Positions 52,315 to 61,521 of a stretch of 64,000 nucleotides of DNA are shown in pieces. How positions within the stretch are numbered: the first letter of the stretch is position 1; the number at the start of each line of letters is the position of its first letter. A program made the translations under genes and the position numbers. The notes under the pieces were generated by a model, which did no database searches, was not told the origin of the DNA, and saw nothing but the letters and a program-made list of their open reading frames with translations. The stretch is from Brooklawnia propionicigenes (GTDB lineage Bacteria; Actinomycetota; Actinomycetes; Propionibacteriales; Propionibacteriaceae): NCBI RefSeq assembly GCF_030297015.1, contig NZ_AP028056.1, forward strand, positions 1,002,939 to 1,066,938, read 5' to 3'.

Positions 52315-53085
52315 TCAGTTCCGATCCGCTTCCGGCTGGGCGGGCTGCGCCAGTTCGAGCGCGGCGACCGCACCGATGATCGTGATCGCCGGAGGGGTGA
52401 CCCCTTCACGACCAGCGATCTCGGCGATCTCGCCCAGCGGAGCGCGCAGCACCCGCATCTGATCCGAAGCCGCATTCATCACGATCGCGGCAGGGGTCCC
52501 GGCGTCCAGGCCGGCACCGACGAGTTCGGCAACGATGTCGGGAAGGTACTTGACGCCCATCAGGATCACCAGCGTGGTGTTGGTCTGGGCCAGCGCCACC
52601 CAATTGAGTTCGCTGCGCGAATCCTGCGGGCGGACGTGGCCGCTGACGATGGTGACGCCCTGGGACAGCCCGCGATGGGTGACCGGAATGCCCGCCAGAG
52701 CGGGAGCCGCGATCGCCGAGCTGACGCCGGGAATCACCTGCACCGGCACGCCGGCCAGTGCACACTCGATGACCTCCTCGCCGCCGCGACCGAACAGGAA
52801 GTTGTCGCCGCCCTTCAGCCGCACCACGCGGCGTCCCTGCCTGGCCTGTTCGATGAGGATCGCGTTGATGTCTTCCTGAGACGTCTGAGGGCCCCGCGGG
52901 ATCTTGCCGACGTCGATCTTCTCGGCGTCCGGGCGGGCCTGGTCGAGCACGGCAAGTGGCGCCAGCCTGTCGTAGACGATGACATCGGCCTGTTGCACGG
53001 CGCGCAGTCCCCCGACGGTGATGAGATCCGGGTCACCTGGACCGCCGCCGACCAGAACGACCGTGCCGGGAGTGAGCTGGTTCAT
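52315..53085 (-). CDS. cobA: Uroporphyrinogen-III C-methyltransferase
   Basis: Adds two methyl groups to uroporphyrinogen III to form precorrin-2, the entry point to cobalamin and siroheme. The 256-residue protein has the SAM-binding GGGPGDPDLITVGGLRAV, then VVRLKGGDNFLFGRGGEE and VIPGVSSAIAAPALAGIPVTH, the SUMT signature. It is not fused to the precorrin-2 dehydrogenase domain, which here sits on CbiX. It is a lone minus-strand gene, 66 bases from the divergent cbiT start. Confidence 0.95.
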   Translation of the reverse strand: MNQLTPGTVVLVGGGPGDPDLITVGGLRAVQQADVIVYDRLAPLAVLDQARPDAEKIDVGKIPRGPQTSQEDINAILIEQARQGRRVVRLKGGDNFLFGRGGEEVIECALAGVPVQVIPGVSSAIAAPALAGIPVTHRGLSQGVTIVSGHVRPQDSRSELNWVALAQTNTTLVILMGVKYLPDIVAELVGAGLDAGTPAAIVMNAASDQMRVLRAPLGEIAEIAGREGVTPPAITIIGAVAALELAQPAQPEADRN

Positions 53086-53151
53086 GATCCTCCTTGTTCG
53101 GGGCCGCTGAGCCGCCCCCGCCGCTGGATTGTTCTCGGGTAGCCTCGCCTC

Positions 53152-53763
53152 GTGACCGATCGCACATCCGAGCTTCCCACATCCGACGAGCTGGCGACTC
53201 TCGGCACGACACCCGGACTACCCGACGAGGCGTTCGAACACGACGGATTGATCACCAAGCGGCACGTGCGCGCCAGCGCCTTCGCATTCCTGCGCCCGGC
53301 GGCCGGCGAGCTGCTGTGGGACGTCGGTCTCGGTTCGGGCGCGATGGCCATCGAATGGTGCCGGGCCGCGCCGGGGGCGTCCGCGATCGGCCTGGAACGC
53401 AAGGCGGAGCGGGCCGAACGGGCCCGCCGCAACATTGAGCGCATGGTTCCCGGCCGCGTCCGGATCGTCATCGGGGAGGCCTCCCGGGCTCTGGCGGAAC
53501 TGCCCGCGCCCGATGCGGTTTTCCTCGGCGGCGGGGTCACCGATGGCGTGCTCGATGATTGCTGGGCCGCGCTCAAGCCGGGTGGACGGATCGTTGCCCA
53601 CGGTGTCACCCTGGACACCGAAACACTGCTCGCCGGGTGGTACCGGGCGCACGGCGGGTCGTTGAGCCGGCTGCTGGTCGAGAACGTCGAACAGCTCGGC
53701 CGGTTCCTGAGCTGGACGCCTGCCCGCGCGGTCACGCAGTGGGCCTGTGTGAAGGACCGATAG
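53152..53763 (+). CDS. cbiT: Precorrin-6B C15-methyltransferase, decarboxylating (CbiT)
   Basis: SAM-dependent enzyme of 203 residues that methylates C15 and removes the C12 acetate carboxyl. It has [14 protein letters not shown], a variant SAM loop [16 protein letters not shown], and [15 protein letters not shown]. In many aerobic bacteria it is fused to CbiE as CobL; here the two are separate and 8 kb apart. The GTG at 53152 is the likely start. Its last 32 bases overlap the end of cbiO on the other strand, so both genes converge. Confidence 0.92.
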   Translation: MTDRTSELPTSDELATLGTTPGLPDEAFEHDGLITKRHVRASAFAFLRPAAGELLWDVGLGSGAMAIEWCRAAPGASAIGLERKAERAERARRNIERMVPGRVRIVIGEASRALAELPAPDAVFLGGGVTDGVLDDCWAALKPGGRIVAHGVTLDTETLLAGWYRAHGGSLSRLLVENVEQLGRFLSWTPARAVTQWACVKDR

Positions 53764-54550
53764 CTTCGAGAACCTCGGTCATCGTGCGGGGACGGGACTC
53801 CAGGCCCAGTGCGATGGCCAGCTGCAACTGCCAGGGCTGCCGCAGATGAGCCCGGCTCACCAGATCGGTATCGGCCAGCACCTCGGCTATCGGGCCCTGG
53901 TGCACCTGACCACCGGCGACCACTGCCGCCTCATCCGCCCATGACAGCGCGAAATCGACGTCGTGGGTGGCCAGGACGATGGTGGTGCCCTGGCCGGTGA
54001 GCCGCGCCAGCGCCGAGCGCGTCTCTTCGACACCCGACGGGTCGAGACCCGCCGTGGGTTCGTCGAGCAGAAGAACATCCGGACGCATGGCGACCGCTCC
54101 CGCGATCGTGACGCGTTTGCGTTCGCCGTAGGACAGCTGATGAGTCGGACGATCGGCCAGATGCGTGATGCCCAGCAGGTCGAGTGCCTCAGCGACACGG
54201 CGGCGGGCTTCGTCCTCGGTCAGGCCCAGGTTGAGCGGACCGAACGCGACATCTTGGGTGACGTCGGCCGAGAAGAGCTGGTCGTCGGGATCCTGCAGCA
54301 CCAATTGGACGCGCCGGCGGTGCTCCCGCAAGCCGGCCCTGTCATGTTTGAGCGGCCGGCCGGCCAGGGCGATCTCGCCCGAGTCGGGCTTGTGAGCACC
54401 GGACAGGCAGCGCAGCAGCGTGGTCTTGCCCGAGCCGTTGGCGCCGAGCAGGGCCAGCCTGATCCCCGGAGAGAGCCGGCAGCTCGCCCGCTTCAGCACC
54501 GGTTCGGCCCCCGGATAGGACGCGATGACATCGCGCGCGACGAGGATCAT
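53732..54550 (-). CDS. cbiO: Cobalt ECF transporter ATPase CbiO
   Basis: ATPase of the energy-coupling factor cobalt importer. The 272-residue protein has Walker [14 protein letters not shown]-loop [11 protein letters not shown], signature [16 protein letters not shown], Walker [14 protein letters not shown] and the switch histidine [10 protein letters not shown]. The LSYGE in place of LSGGQ is common in CbiO. The start at 54550 overlaps the stop of cbiQ (ATGA), making the two coupled. It is the last gene of the cbiMNQO operon. Confidence 0.95.
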   Translation of the reverse strand: MILVARDVIASYPGAEPVLKRASCRLSPGIRLALLGANGSGKTTLLRCLSGAHKPDSGEIALAGRPLKHDRAGLREHRRRVQLVLQDPDDQLFSADVTQDVAFGPLNLGLTEDEARRRVAEALDLLGITHLADRPTHQLSYGERKRVTIAGAVAMRPDVLLLDEPTAGLDPSGVEETRSALARLTGQGTTIVLATHDVDFALSWADEAAVVAGGQVHQGPIAEVLADTDLVSRAHLRQPWQLQLAIALGLESRPRTMTEVLEAIGPSHRPTA

Positions 54551-55329
54551 GACAAGACCGTCCACCCGATGGTGAGCAGCCAGATGCCGCCGAGCAACGC
54601 GCCGACGGCCGCCAGGAATCGTGGCGATGCCGGCATCCGGCGCGGCAGGGTGATGAGGTCACCGTCGATGCCGCGGGCTGCCAGCCCGTCGGTCAGCCGG
54701 GCGGCGCGATCCCAGGAACGTACCAGGAGGGTGCCCATGGTGTTGGCCGCGGTGTTCATCCGCCGTTTGAATGGTTTCGGGCCGGCCGGCGCGTCCCCGA
54801 GCCGCGCCACCTGCGCGACGTGCATCGCCAGTGCGGTGTCGAGCAGCACGAACAGCAGCCGGTAGATGAGGGACGCCACCTCGACCAGCGGTCCCGGCAC
54901 GCCGCGCTGGCGGGCCCAGCCGAGCAGGTCGACCATCGGTGTGGTGGTGGCGAGCAGCAGGATTGCCAGGGTGCCGGCCGTCGAGCGGGCGAACAGTTGC
55001 AGCCCGTTGAGAGCCGACGCTGTGGTCAGTGATAGCGGGCCGAAACGGAACCAGGCTTCGGCGGGCGCCCGGCCGACGATGAAGGCGACCGAGATCGAGC
55101 CGATCAGGATGAAGACGAGGGGTGCCGCGAAGCCGGTGGCCAGCGTCCGGATGGGAATGCGTGCCGGGCCGAGCGTCGCGACGACCGAGGCCAGCGCCAC
55201 CAGCGGCGCGGCCGGCCAGGCGGGTGCGATCAGGGCAGTGAGGACCAGACCCATGCTGAGCAGGAGCTTCTCACTGACCCTGATGTGCCGCCAGGGCGCA
55301 CCCCAGGCGGCATCATCAAGGGCAATCAT
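54547..55329 (-). CDS. cbiQ: Cobalt ECF transporter transmembrane subunit CbiQ
   Basis: Membrane coupling subunit of 260 residues with about five helices (for example [40 protein letters not shown]). Conserved coupling segments such as [18 protein letters not shown] lie in the cytoplasmic loop that contacts CbiO. It starts six bases after cbiN and overlaps cbiO by four bases. Confidence 0.92.
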   Translation of the reverse strand: MIALDDAAWGAPWRHIRVSEKLLLSMGLVLTALIAPAWPAAPLVALASVVATLGPARIPIRTLATGFAAPLVFILIGSISVAFIVGRAPAEAWFRFGPLSLTTASALNGLQLFARSTAGTLAILLLATTTPMVDLLGWARQRGVPGPLVEVASLIYRLLFVLLDTALAMHVAQVARLGDAPAGPKPFKRRMNTAANTMGTLLVRSWDRAARLTDGLAARGIDGDLITLPRRMPASPRFLAAVGALLGGIWLLTIGWTVLS

Positions 55330-55335
55330 TGCAGG

Positions 55336-55701
55336 CTATTCGGTAGCCGGGACAGGTGCGTCCCCCGATGGTTTGACCGGTGCGGGCCCGGCCGCAGCGA
55401 ACTCTTCCCTGCTCTTGGCGCGGCCACGCAGGTTTCCGAGGGCGAATCCGACGATACCGGCACCCAGGGCGGCCTGCAGGGCGAACAGCCCGGACTCGAT
55501 CTCACCGCTGCCGGGCTCGAAGATCGGCTGGAACCAGGGCTCGGTGCCTTCTTGTTCCAGGGTCTCGGTGACGACCGAGTCGGTGCCCGTGAAGCCTTCT
55601 TCGCCGTCACCGGGCTTGGGAGCCAGCGCGAACGAGAGCACGAAGATCGCGATGATGGCGGCAATCAGGCCGAAGGTGATCCAGGGATTCTTCTTAGACA
55701 T
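55336..55701 (-). CDS. cbiN: Cobalt transport accessory protein CbiN
   Basis: Small membrane protein of 121 residues with two helices (about 8-28 and about 72-92) joined by an extracellular loop. CbiN activates CbiM for metal loading. The gene overlaps cbiM by eight bases. Sequence identity in this family is low; position between cbiM and cbiQ is decisive. Confidence 0.87.
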   Translation of the reverse strand: MSKKNPWITFGLIAAIIAIFVLSFALAPKPGDGEEGFTGTDSVVTETLEQEGTEPWFQPIFEPGSGEIESGLFALQAALGAGIVGFALGNLRGRAKSREEFAAAGPAPVKPSGDAPVPATE

Positions 55702-56392
55702 TGCTGGTCTCCTCAGCTTTCGCCTGGGGAGCAGCTATCGGGTCGATGATGCCGCGGCGTTCCAGTTCGGGACGCACGACTCCGGCCAGGAAGCGGAAGA
55801 GCAGCACCCCGACGAAGCCTTCGGCCACGGCCAGCGGAATCTGGGTGATGGCGAAGACGCTCAGGAACTTGGCTGCGGCTCCGGCGAAGCCGGACACCGG
55901 GTCGGGATGCGCGATGGCCAATTGGATCGAGGTGACGACGTAGGTGCTGAGATCGGCGAAGAACATCGCCGCGAAGATCGCTATCGACGATCCGAATCTG
56001 CGCAGCAGCCGATAGGCTCCGTAGCCGATCCACGGACCGGCGATCGCCATCGAGAAGACGTTCGCGCCCAATGTGGTGATTCCCCCGTGGGCCAGCAGCA
56101 GCGCCTGGAACAGCAGCACCACGGTGCCCAGGAAGGCCATTACCGGTGGTCTGAACAGCACCGCCCCGACACCGGTGCCGGTGGGGTGCGAGGAGCTGCC
56201 GGTCACCGACGGCAGCTTGATCGCCGAGAGCACGAAGGTGAAAGCTCCGGCGACGGCCAGCAGCATTTTGTTCTCGGTGGATTCGCGAGCTTCCTTGATG
56301 ACGCAACGGGCCCCGTGGATGACGAATGGAGCGGCTGCCACATACCAGGCAGCACATTGAAGTGGCGGTAGGAATCCTTCGGCGATATGCAC
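55694..56392 (-). CDS. cbiM: Cobalt-binding membrane component CbiM
   Basis: Substrate-specific subunit of the cobalt importer, 232 residues. After the initiator residue, the N-terminus reads HIAEGFLP; the histidine near the start binds the metal, so the GTG at 56392 with AAAGGAGAGA is the right start even though the frame is open to 56425. Further signatures are [16 protein letters not shown] (metal-binding histidine) and [21 protein letters not shown]. It has about seven helices. A cobalamin riboswitch lies 41 bases upstream, so B12 shuts off cobalt import. Confidence 0.95.
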   Translation of the reverse strand: MHIAEGFLPPLQCAAWYVAAAPFVIHGARCVIKEARESTENKMLLAVAGAFTFVLSAIKLPSVTGSSSHPTGTGVGAVLFRPPVMAFLGTVVLLFQALLLAHGGITTLGANVFSMAIAGPWIGYGAYRLLRRFGSSIAIFAAMFFADLSTYVVTSIQLAIAHPDPVSGFAGAAAKFLSVFAITQIPLAVAEGFVGVLLFRFLAGVVRPELERRGIIDPIAAPQAKAEETSNV

Positions 56393-56432
56393 GAATCTCT
56401 CTCCTTTTGAGATGACGCGTCCCAATAATTCG

Positions 56433-56527
56433 ATGCATCAAGGTGAGTTCCTGACTTCCGTTCGAATGAACGTTCACAGTGGCGCGACCGTGCCGGCTCT
56501 TCCCGGCTTCCTCGTCGCTTGACGCAT
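56433..56527 (-). promoter_or_regulatory. Cobalamin riboswitch controlling cbiM
   Basis: The minus strand contains the conserved core CGGTCGCGCCACTGTGA and the B12 box AGTCAGGAACTCACC, typical of cobalamin aptamers. The closing stem pairs ATGCGTCAAG (5') with CTTGATGCAT (3'). The aptamer ends 41 bases before the cbiM start codon, which leaves room for a ribosome-site-sequestering platform. Binding of adenosylcobalamin is expected to repress the cbiMNQO operon. The aptamer lies between the divergent cbiM and cobH genes. Confidence 0.92.
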
Positions 56528-56574
56528 ATGAGACTCTAGACCACGAGCATTCGGACCTCGAAGGGACCCCCCAC

Positions 56575-57231
56575 GTGGACGTGACATACGACTACCTCAC
56601 TGATGCGGCCGAGATCTACGCCGAATCGTTTTCAACCATTCGTCGCGAGGCTGATCTGTCGCGTTTCCCCGATGACGTCGCCAACGTTGTCGTGCGGATG
56701 ATCCACGCCGCCGCCCAGACCGACCTGCCCGCCGACATCGCGTTCACCGAGGGTGTGGTGGCGAGCACGCGTGAAGCCTTGTGGAACGGTGCCCCGGTCT
56801 TCTGCGATTCCACCATGGTGGCCACCGGGATCATCCGTTCCCGGCTGCCGAACAGCAACGAGGTGATCTGCCATCTGGGCGACCCACGGCTGGCCGAGAT
56901 GGCTGCCGAACTGCACACCACCAAGACCGCGGCCGCGGTCGACCTGTGGCTGCCCCGCCTGCAGGGCGCGGTGGTGGCCATCGGCAATGCGCCGACGGCG
57001 TTGTTCCGGCTGCTCGAAGTGGTGCGGGACACGGGAGTCAAGCCGGCAGGTGTGATCGGTATCCCGGTAGGTTTCGTGGGTGCGGCCGAGTCGAAGCAGG
57101 CGCTGGTCGACAATCCGTTCGGGCTGGAGTATCTGGCGCTGCTGGGACGCCGCGGCGGCTCCGCCGTGACGGTGGCCGCGGTGAATGCGATCGCCAGCAC
57201 CGACGAGCGCACGAACCAGGTGCGCGCCTAG
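56575..57231 (+). CDS. cobH: Precorrin-8X methylmutase (CobH/CbiC)
   Basis: Moves a methyl group from C11 to C12, giving hydrogenobyrinic acid or its cobalt form. The 218-residue protein has the PDDVANVVVRMIHAAAQTDL motif with the catalytic histidine, FCDSTMVATGI and GIPVGFVGAAESKQAL, the family hallmarks. The start is the GTG at 56575 or 56581; the longer open frame to 56479 overlaps the riboswitch region. It is a lone plus-strand gene between minus-strand genes. Confidence 0.94.
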   Translation: MDVTYDYLTDAAEIYAESFSTIRREADLSRFPDDVANVVVRMIHAAAQTDLPADIAFTEGVVASTREALWNGAPVFCDSTMVATGIIRSRLPNSNEVICHLGDPRLAEMAAELHTTKTAAAVDLWLPRLQGAVVAIGNAPTALFRLLEVVRDTGVKPAGVIGIPVGFVGAAESKQALVDNPFGLEYLALLGRRGGSAVTVAAVNAIASTDERTNQVRA

Positions 57232-57249
57232 CTCTGCCGCCGTCGGAGC

Positions 57250-57579
57250 CTAGGCGAAAGCGATATAGCGCAGGTAAATGTAGATCCAGGCGATGATCGT
57301 GGTGAAGACGGTCGTCAATATGCCGTACTTGGTGAAATGCCAGAACGTGATCTTGTGTCCCGAGCGAGCCGCCAGCCCGATGCCGACGACGTTCGCGCTG
57401 GCCGCCACCGCTGTTCCGTTGCCGCCGAAGTCGGCACCCAGCGCGAACGCCCACCACAGGAACGCTCCGTCGTGGGAGTCGCTGCCGTAGGTGACCAGCA
57501 CATCCACGATCGGTGCCATGGTCACCGGGTCGCCCACTCGGACCGGTGGCACCTGCACAGCCAGATCTCTTGCCCTCAT
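57250..57579 (-). pseudogene. C-terminal fragment of an ArsB/CitM-type ion permease
   Basis: The 109-residue frame matches only the end of ion transporter-superfamily permeases: FLWWAFALGADFGGNGTAVA followed by ASANVVGIGLAARSG and a closing helix. A full protein would exceed 400 residues, so most of the gene is missing. A good ribosome site (AAAGGAA) precedes the ATG at 57579, so a short peptide could still be made. It lies between cobH and cobF, possibly a relic of rearrangement. Confidence 0.75.
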
Positions 57580-57691
57580 GGCAACGTTCCTTTGTCCACG
57601 GAGTTGGAAAAACTGATGAGGCTAACAAGCCTGACATGCGTTCGGCCCCTCCCCGCCGGGCGCTCGCGGCAACTGTGACGTGATGGGTTAA

Positions 57692-57723
57692 CACTAGCGG
57701 AAATCGGGGGATTGCCACTAGTG
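57692..57723 (-). terminator. Hairpin directly after cobF
   Basis: CACTAGTGGCAATC and GATTTCCGCTAGTG form a 14-pair stem with one wobble and one mismatch, starting nine bases after the cobF stop, followed by TTAA. It probably ends the cobI-cobF transcript. It could alternatively be an operator for the permease fragment. Confidence 0.6.
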
Positions 57724-57731
57724 AGTTGCAC

Positions 57732-58535
57732 TCAGTTACGGACGGGGCCTGAGCGCGAAACGCGATCACGCCGCAGCAGGTAGGTGTCGAAGATCCAGCC
57801 GTTCATCTCGGCGGCCTCGGCGCGCACGCGCAGGATCTCGTCCCTCACCTGCGCCAATGGTCCGCTGATGAGGAGCTCGGCTGCGGTACCCAGGTAGGCG
57901 CCCCAGAAGATCTCGAGGCCGGCAGGGTCGATGCGAGCGAAGGTCTGCTTGCCGTCGAGCATCACCACGACATCGTCGACCGTCTCGGGCATGCCTGAGG
58001 CCAGCAGCCGGGCAGGGGCGATCTGCACCGCCCGTCCCTGACGATTGAGCGGGATCTTGAATGCCGCGGCCAGCGCCAGCACGCAGCTGATGCCGGGGAT
58101 CACCTGTACTTCGATCGGACGCCCGGCCCGGGTGGACGCGTCGGCCAGCTTGTCGACGATGGCCAGGGTGCTCTCGTAGAGGCTGGGGTCGCCCCAGATC
58201 AGGAAGCCGCCGCTGGCGCCTTCGGGCAGCTCCGCGGCCACTGCCGCACTCCACGATTCGAGCCGCTGAGCTCGCCAGCTGGCAACCGCGGCCGGATAGT
58301 CGGGGGTGGTCTGCCAGGGACGGGGCGGATCGCGTAGTTCGACGGTCTTCAGCGGGACGTCGCGGTGCCGCTCGATGATGATCCGCCGTGCCTCGACGAG
58401 GTCATCGAGTTGATCCTCCTTGAGAACCACGAACAGGACGTCGATCTCGCGGATCGCCGCGATCGCCTGCAGCGTGATCCATTCGGGGTTACCTGCGCCG
58501 ATTCCGATCAGCACAAGCTTGCGGGGTCCGGCCAT
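57732..58535 (-). CDS. cobF: Precorrin-6A synthase (deacetylating), CobF
   Basis: SAM-dependent methyltransferase of 267 residues. It has the fold-typical LVLIGIGAGNPEWITLQAI and the CobF-specific segments LKEDQLDDLVEARR, PDYPAAVASWRAQR and FLIWGDPSLYESTL. In the oxygen-dependent pathway CobF methylates C1 and removes the acetyl group of precorrin-5. Here it occurs with CbiG and CbiX, which belong to the early-cobalt pathway, and no CbiD is seen. It may therefore act only as the C1 methyltransferase. It is the last gene of the cobI to cobF operon. Confidence 0.93.
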   Translation of the reverse strand: MAGPRKLVLIGIGAGNPEWITLQAIAAIREIDVLFVVLKEDQLDDLVEARRIIIERHRDVPLKTVELRDPPRPWQTTPDYPAAVASWRAQRLESWSAAVAAELPEGASGGFLIWGDPSLYESTLAIVDKLADASTRAGRPIEVQVIPGISCVLALAAAFKIPLNRQGRAVQIAPARLLASGMPETVDDVVVMLDGKQTFARIDPAGLEIFWGAYLGTAAELLISGPLAQVRDEILRVRAEAAEMNGWIFDTYLLRRDRVSRSGPVRN

Positions 58536-58537
58536 GG

Positions 58538-59764
58538 TCAGTCGGCGAGCTCGCCGAGAGCCTTGACGGCCGCGGTGCGGGCGTGCGCCGTGCGATGCGG
58601 GTTGCGGTCACCGACCACCCCGACCCACAGACCCGCGACCTCCCCGGTCGCCGGCGTCCAGGCCGTGCCGCCGATAGCAGCATCACCGCGGACGCAGAAG
58701 ACGCGCCGCTGCTCGGCCCAGGCTGCCACCTGCGCATTGACCTCGGGGGAATCGGTCAGCGCCAGCGCATACCAGGCACCCTCCAGATCGGCCTCGGACA
58801 CCGCGCGCTGAGTCCAGCTCAGCTGTCCCTCGTCCGCCAGCCTGCGGATCTTCTCGCTCGCCTGGGGAGCGACCACCCGGACATCGGCACCGGCCTTGAG
58901 CAGCTTGCCGACCCGGCGGGCCGCGACCGTGCCCGCGCCGGCGATGAGTACCGTGCGTCCGGTCAGCACGAGGCCGCTCAGGTAGACCTGCGGGGCCGGG
59001 CCACTGGCCGGGCCGATCCAGCCCTGAGCAGCCGACCGGTAGCGGTCGGCGACCGTCTGCGCCAATTCGTCGCAGTCGCCGATCACGTCGGCCAGCCGCA
59101 CCTCGGCGTCCGGATGATTCGCCGCCCAGGTGGCGGACTGCTCCCGTGCCCAGTTCTGCAGCAGGCCAGGAAACAGATAGTGCGGCATGATCACGATCTT
59201 GCGTCCACCGTGGGCGTAGGCCCGGTCGAGGGCGGTGGTCAGGTCGGGCTCGGCGATCTGGATGAAGCCGGTGACCACGTCGCCGTAGCCGCCCTCCTCG
59301 CGCAGCAGCCGGCCCAGCCGGACATGATCGGCGTTGGCCTCGGGGACGCTGCAACCGCGTCCCAGGAAGACCACACTGGTCTGGCCGGGTGTCCACTCGC
59401 CGAGGGCGGCAGCGATCCGTTCGCGGGCGGCGGCGCGTAGCAGCGGGTCCGAACCCAGGTGCCCGGCATAGCTGACCGATCCGCTGCCGGCAAGCACTCG
59501 TCCGCCTTCGATGCCCTCGGGAATATCCTCGCGGACGTGCCCGCCGGTGCCGATCATCAGCGGCACCACCACGACATGATCGTCGGACGACTCGGCCAGG
59601 GCGGCGGCGACCGCGTCCTCGATCGTCGGGGTGTCGAGCTCGACGTAGGCGTCGTAGACCGTCACGCCGGGCAGCAGCGTCTTCACCCGGTCGATCAGTG
59701 CACGGCAGGCCTGCTGCCCCTCGGGAAGCCGGGTGCCGTGGGCGGCAATGACCAACGAACTCAT
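58538..59764 (-). CDS. Fusion: sirohydrochlorin chelatase CbiX + precorrin-2 dehydrogenase
   Basis: A 408-residue protein. Residues 1 to about 250 are a two-domain CbiX that inserts cobalt (SSLVIAAHGTRLPEGQQA, VVVPLMIGTGGHVREDIP, VIMPHYLFPGLL). Residues about 262-408 are an NAD-binding precorrin-2 dehydrogenase of the CysG-N/SirC type (TGRTVLIAGAGTVAARRVGK, then ALTDSPEVNAQVA). One protein can thus turn precorrin-2 into cobalt-sirohydrochlorin. The ATG at 59764 overlaps the stop of the CbiG-CobJ gene (ATGA). The open frame extends upstream to 61051 but is only a shadow of that gene. Confidence 0.92.
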   Translation of the reverse strand: MSSLVIAAHGTRLPEGQQACRALIDRVKTLLPGVTVYDAYVELDTPTIEDAVAAALAESSDDHVVVVPLMIGTGGHVREDIPEGIEGGRVLAGSGSVSYAGHLGSDPLLRAAARERIAAALGEWTPGQTSVVFLGRGCSVPEANADHVRLGRLLREEGGYGDVVTGFIQIAEPDLTTALDRAYAHGGRKIVIMPHYLFPGLLQNWAREQSATWAANHPDAEVRLADVIGDCDELAQTVADRYRSAAQGWIGPASGPAPQVYLSGLVLTGRTVLIAGAGTVAARRVGKLLKAGADVRVVAPQASEKIRRLADEGQLSWTQRAVSEADLEGAWYALALTDSPEVNAQVAAWAEQRRVFCVRGDAAIGGTAWTPATGEVAGLWVGVVGDRNPHRTAHARTAAVKALGELAD

Positions 59765-61521
59765 CTCTGCTCCATCCAGGTGTAGTCGCGGGGGGTCACC
59801 ATCACTTCGTCCCCGGCGCCGGTAGGCATCATGCGGGTCGAGGACGACCCGACGATCACGATCGAATGCATGTCGACCCACTGCGGGTCGAAGTCTGCCA
59901 GCGGCGCCACGCGGTAGCTCTGCTCGGGACGACTGGCGTCGCGCACCACGGCGACCGGTGTGCCGGCCGGCCGGTGCGCGCCGAGGATCTCCAACGCCCG
60001 CGGCAGATGAGCCGTCCGCGAGCGACTGCGCGGGTTGTACATGGCCACCACGAAATCGCCCTCGGCGGCAGCCTGCAGACGCTTCTCGATGACATCCCAA
60101 TCGGTGTGCAGATCCGACAGCGAAATGGTCACGTGGTCGTGGCCCAGCGGGGCGCCGAGGATCGCCGAGGCGGCCAGTTCCGCGGTCACGCCCGGGACGA
60201 TCTCGACGTCGATGCCCTCGGTGCCCTGTTCGAGGGTGGGCGAGGCCATCGCGTAGATCGCCGGATCTCCCCCGCACACGATCGCCACATTTCGTCCCTC
60301 GCGGGCCTTCTCGATGCCGAGCGCGGTGCGCATGTCCTCGGTGCCCATGCCCGATGAGACGATCTCGGTGCCGGGCCGCAGCACCGAGCGGATCTGCGCC
60401 ACGTAGGGCCGATAGCCGATGACGATGGCGGACTCGCTGAGCACCCGGCGGGCCCGCGGGGTCAACAGGTCGTCGGCGCCGGGGCCGAGGCCGACGATGG
60501 CGAGCCGCCCGCGCGGCTCGAGACGGCCGATGGCGATGGTCGCCTCCGGGCTCTTGGTCTTCTCGACGATCAGCGTGGCGCCGTGGGCCAGCACGGAGGC
60601 CTCCGACACGCTCGGCGTGCCGACCGCGCTCGCGGCATGACCGCTGGGATTGGGCACCTGGAGGCCGGCGAGCAACGGGGCGGAATAGGTGACGAAATCC
60701 ACCCCTAGCTCGGCGGCCAGAGCGATCAGGCCCTGCTCGTCGGCCTTGGCGTCCACGCTGGTCAGCGCACAGATGGACGACTGGGACAAGCCGCGCTCGG
60801 CAAACGTCGCGGCCAGCAGTGTGCGCAGGTCCTCGACGGAGGTGCCGCGGTTGCAGCCCATTCCGACGACCAGCGATTTGGGATGCAGCACCACGGTGGG
60901 CAGATCGGTGGGCACCAACACCGCATCGCTCACCAGGATGCGCGCCTGGGGATCGGGCGGTGGGGGCAGCACCTTGACATGCGTCCCGCGCCGTTCGACC
61001 CGCTCGACCCCGGGCTCGGTGACGTTGCTGGGCAGCGCGGGCAGCGGCCACGGGTGCTCGCGGACGAGCGCGACCGGGCGTCCGTCGATCACCGCACGGG
61101 TCACCCCGGCGAGGTCACCGGTGGTCTCCCAGCCCAGCGTGTCCAGACCGGGCAGCCCCAGCGCGTCGGTCGCGGTGGTGAGCACCGCGGTGGCACCCAG
61201 ACCCTCCGCGATCCGCCGGGCCAGTTCGTTCGCGCCGCCGACATGTCCCCCGACCAGGGGGACGACGAATCGTCCGGCCTCGTCGATCACGACCACGCCG
61301 GGATCGGTCTTCTTGTCGGCGAGTAGGCCGGCGATCAGGCGGGTGGTGGCGCCGAGCGCCAGGTGGCTGATGATCAGATCGCATTCGTCCCAGGCTTGCC
61401 GGAGGCCTTCGGCCGACGATGTTGTGTAGCGGTGGGTCGTGCCGAGGAATGCGTCGATGGCCTCCGCGCGGGCCTGGCTTGTGGCGGTGGTGGCCACTTG
61501 GCCGATGATGGGCTGGCTCAC
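59761..61521 (-). CDS. Fusion: CbiG (cobalt-precorrin-5A hydrolase) + CobJ/CbiH (C17-methyltransferase)
   Basis: A 586-residue protein. Residues 1 to about 335 are CbiG, which opens the ring lactone and releases acetaldehyde: VIDEAGRFVVPLVGGHVGGANELA and the C-terminal LVVGMGCNRGTSVEDL. Residues about 340-586 are the ring-contracting C17 methyltransferase: GRLAIVGLGPGADDLLTPRA, MYNPRSRSRTAHLP and VVRDASRPEQ. It overlaps cbiE and the CbiX fusion by four bases each. In P. freudenreichii, as far as I recall, CbiE is also joined to these two; here it is separate. Confidence 0.92.
   Translation of the reverse strand: MSQPIIGQVATTATSQARAEAIDAFLGTTHRYTTSSAEGLRQAWDECDLIISHLALGATTRLIAGLLADKKTDPGVVVIDEAGRFVVPLVGGHVGGANELARRIAEGLGATAVLTTATDALGLPGLDTLGWETTGDLAGVTRAVIDGRPVALVREHPWPLPALPSNVTEPGVERVERRGTHVKVLPPPPDPQARILVSDAVLVPTDLPTVVLHPKSLVVGMGCNRGTSVEDLRTLLAATFAERGLSQSSICALTSVDAKADEQGLIALAAELGVDFVTYSAPLLAGLQVPNPSGHAASAVGTPSVSEASVLAHGATLIVEKTKSPEATIAIGRLEPRGRLAIVGLGPGADDLLTPRARRVLSESAIVIGYRPYVAQIRSVLRPGTEIVSSGMGTEDMRTALGIEKAREGRNVAIVCGGDPAIYAMASPTLEQGTEGIDVEIVPGVTAELAASAILGAPLGHDHVTISLSDLHTDWDVIEKRLQAAAEGDFVVAMYNPRSRSRTAHLPRALEILGAHRPAGTPVAVVRDASRPEQSYRVAPLADFDPQWVDMHSIVIVGSSSTRMMPTGAGDEVMVTPRDYTWMEQR

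Noticed and set aside
58538-61051. 837-residue version of CbiX with a long N-terminal part
   Set aside because: The first 429 residues are an off-frame shadow of CbiG-CobJ. CbiX starts at 59764 with an ATGA overlap.
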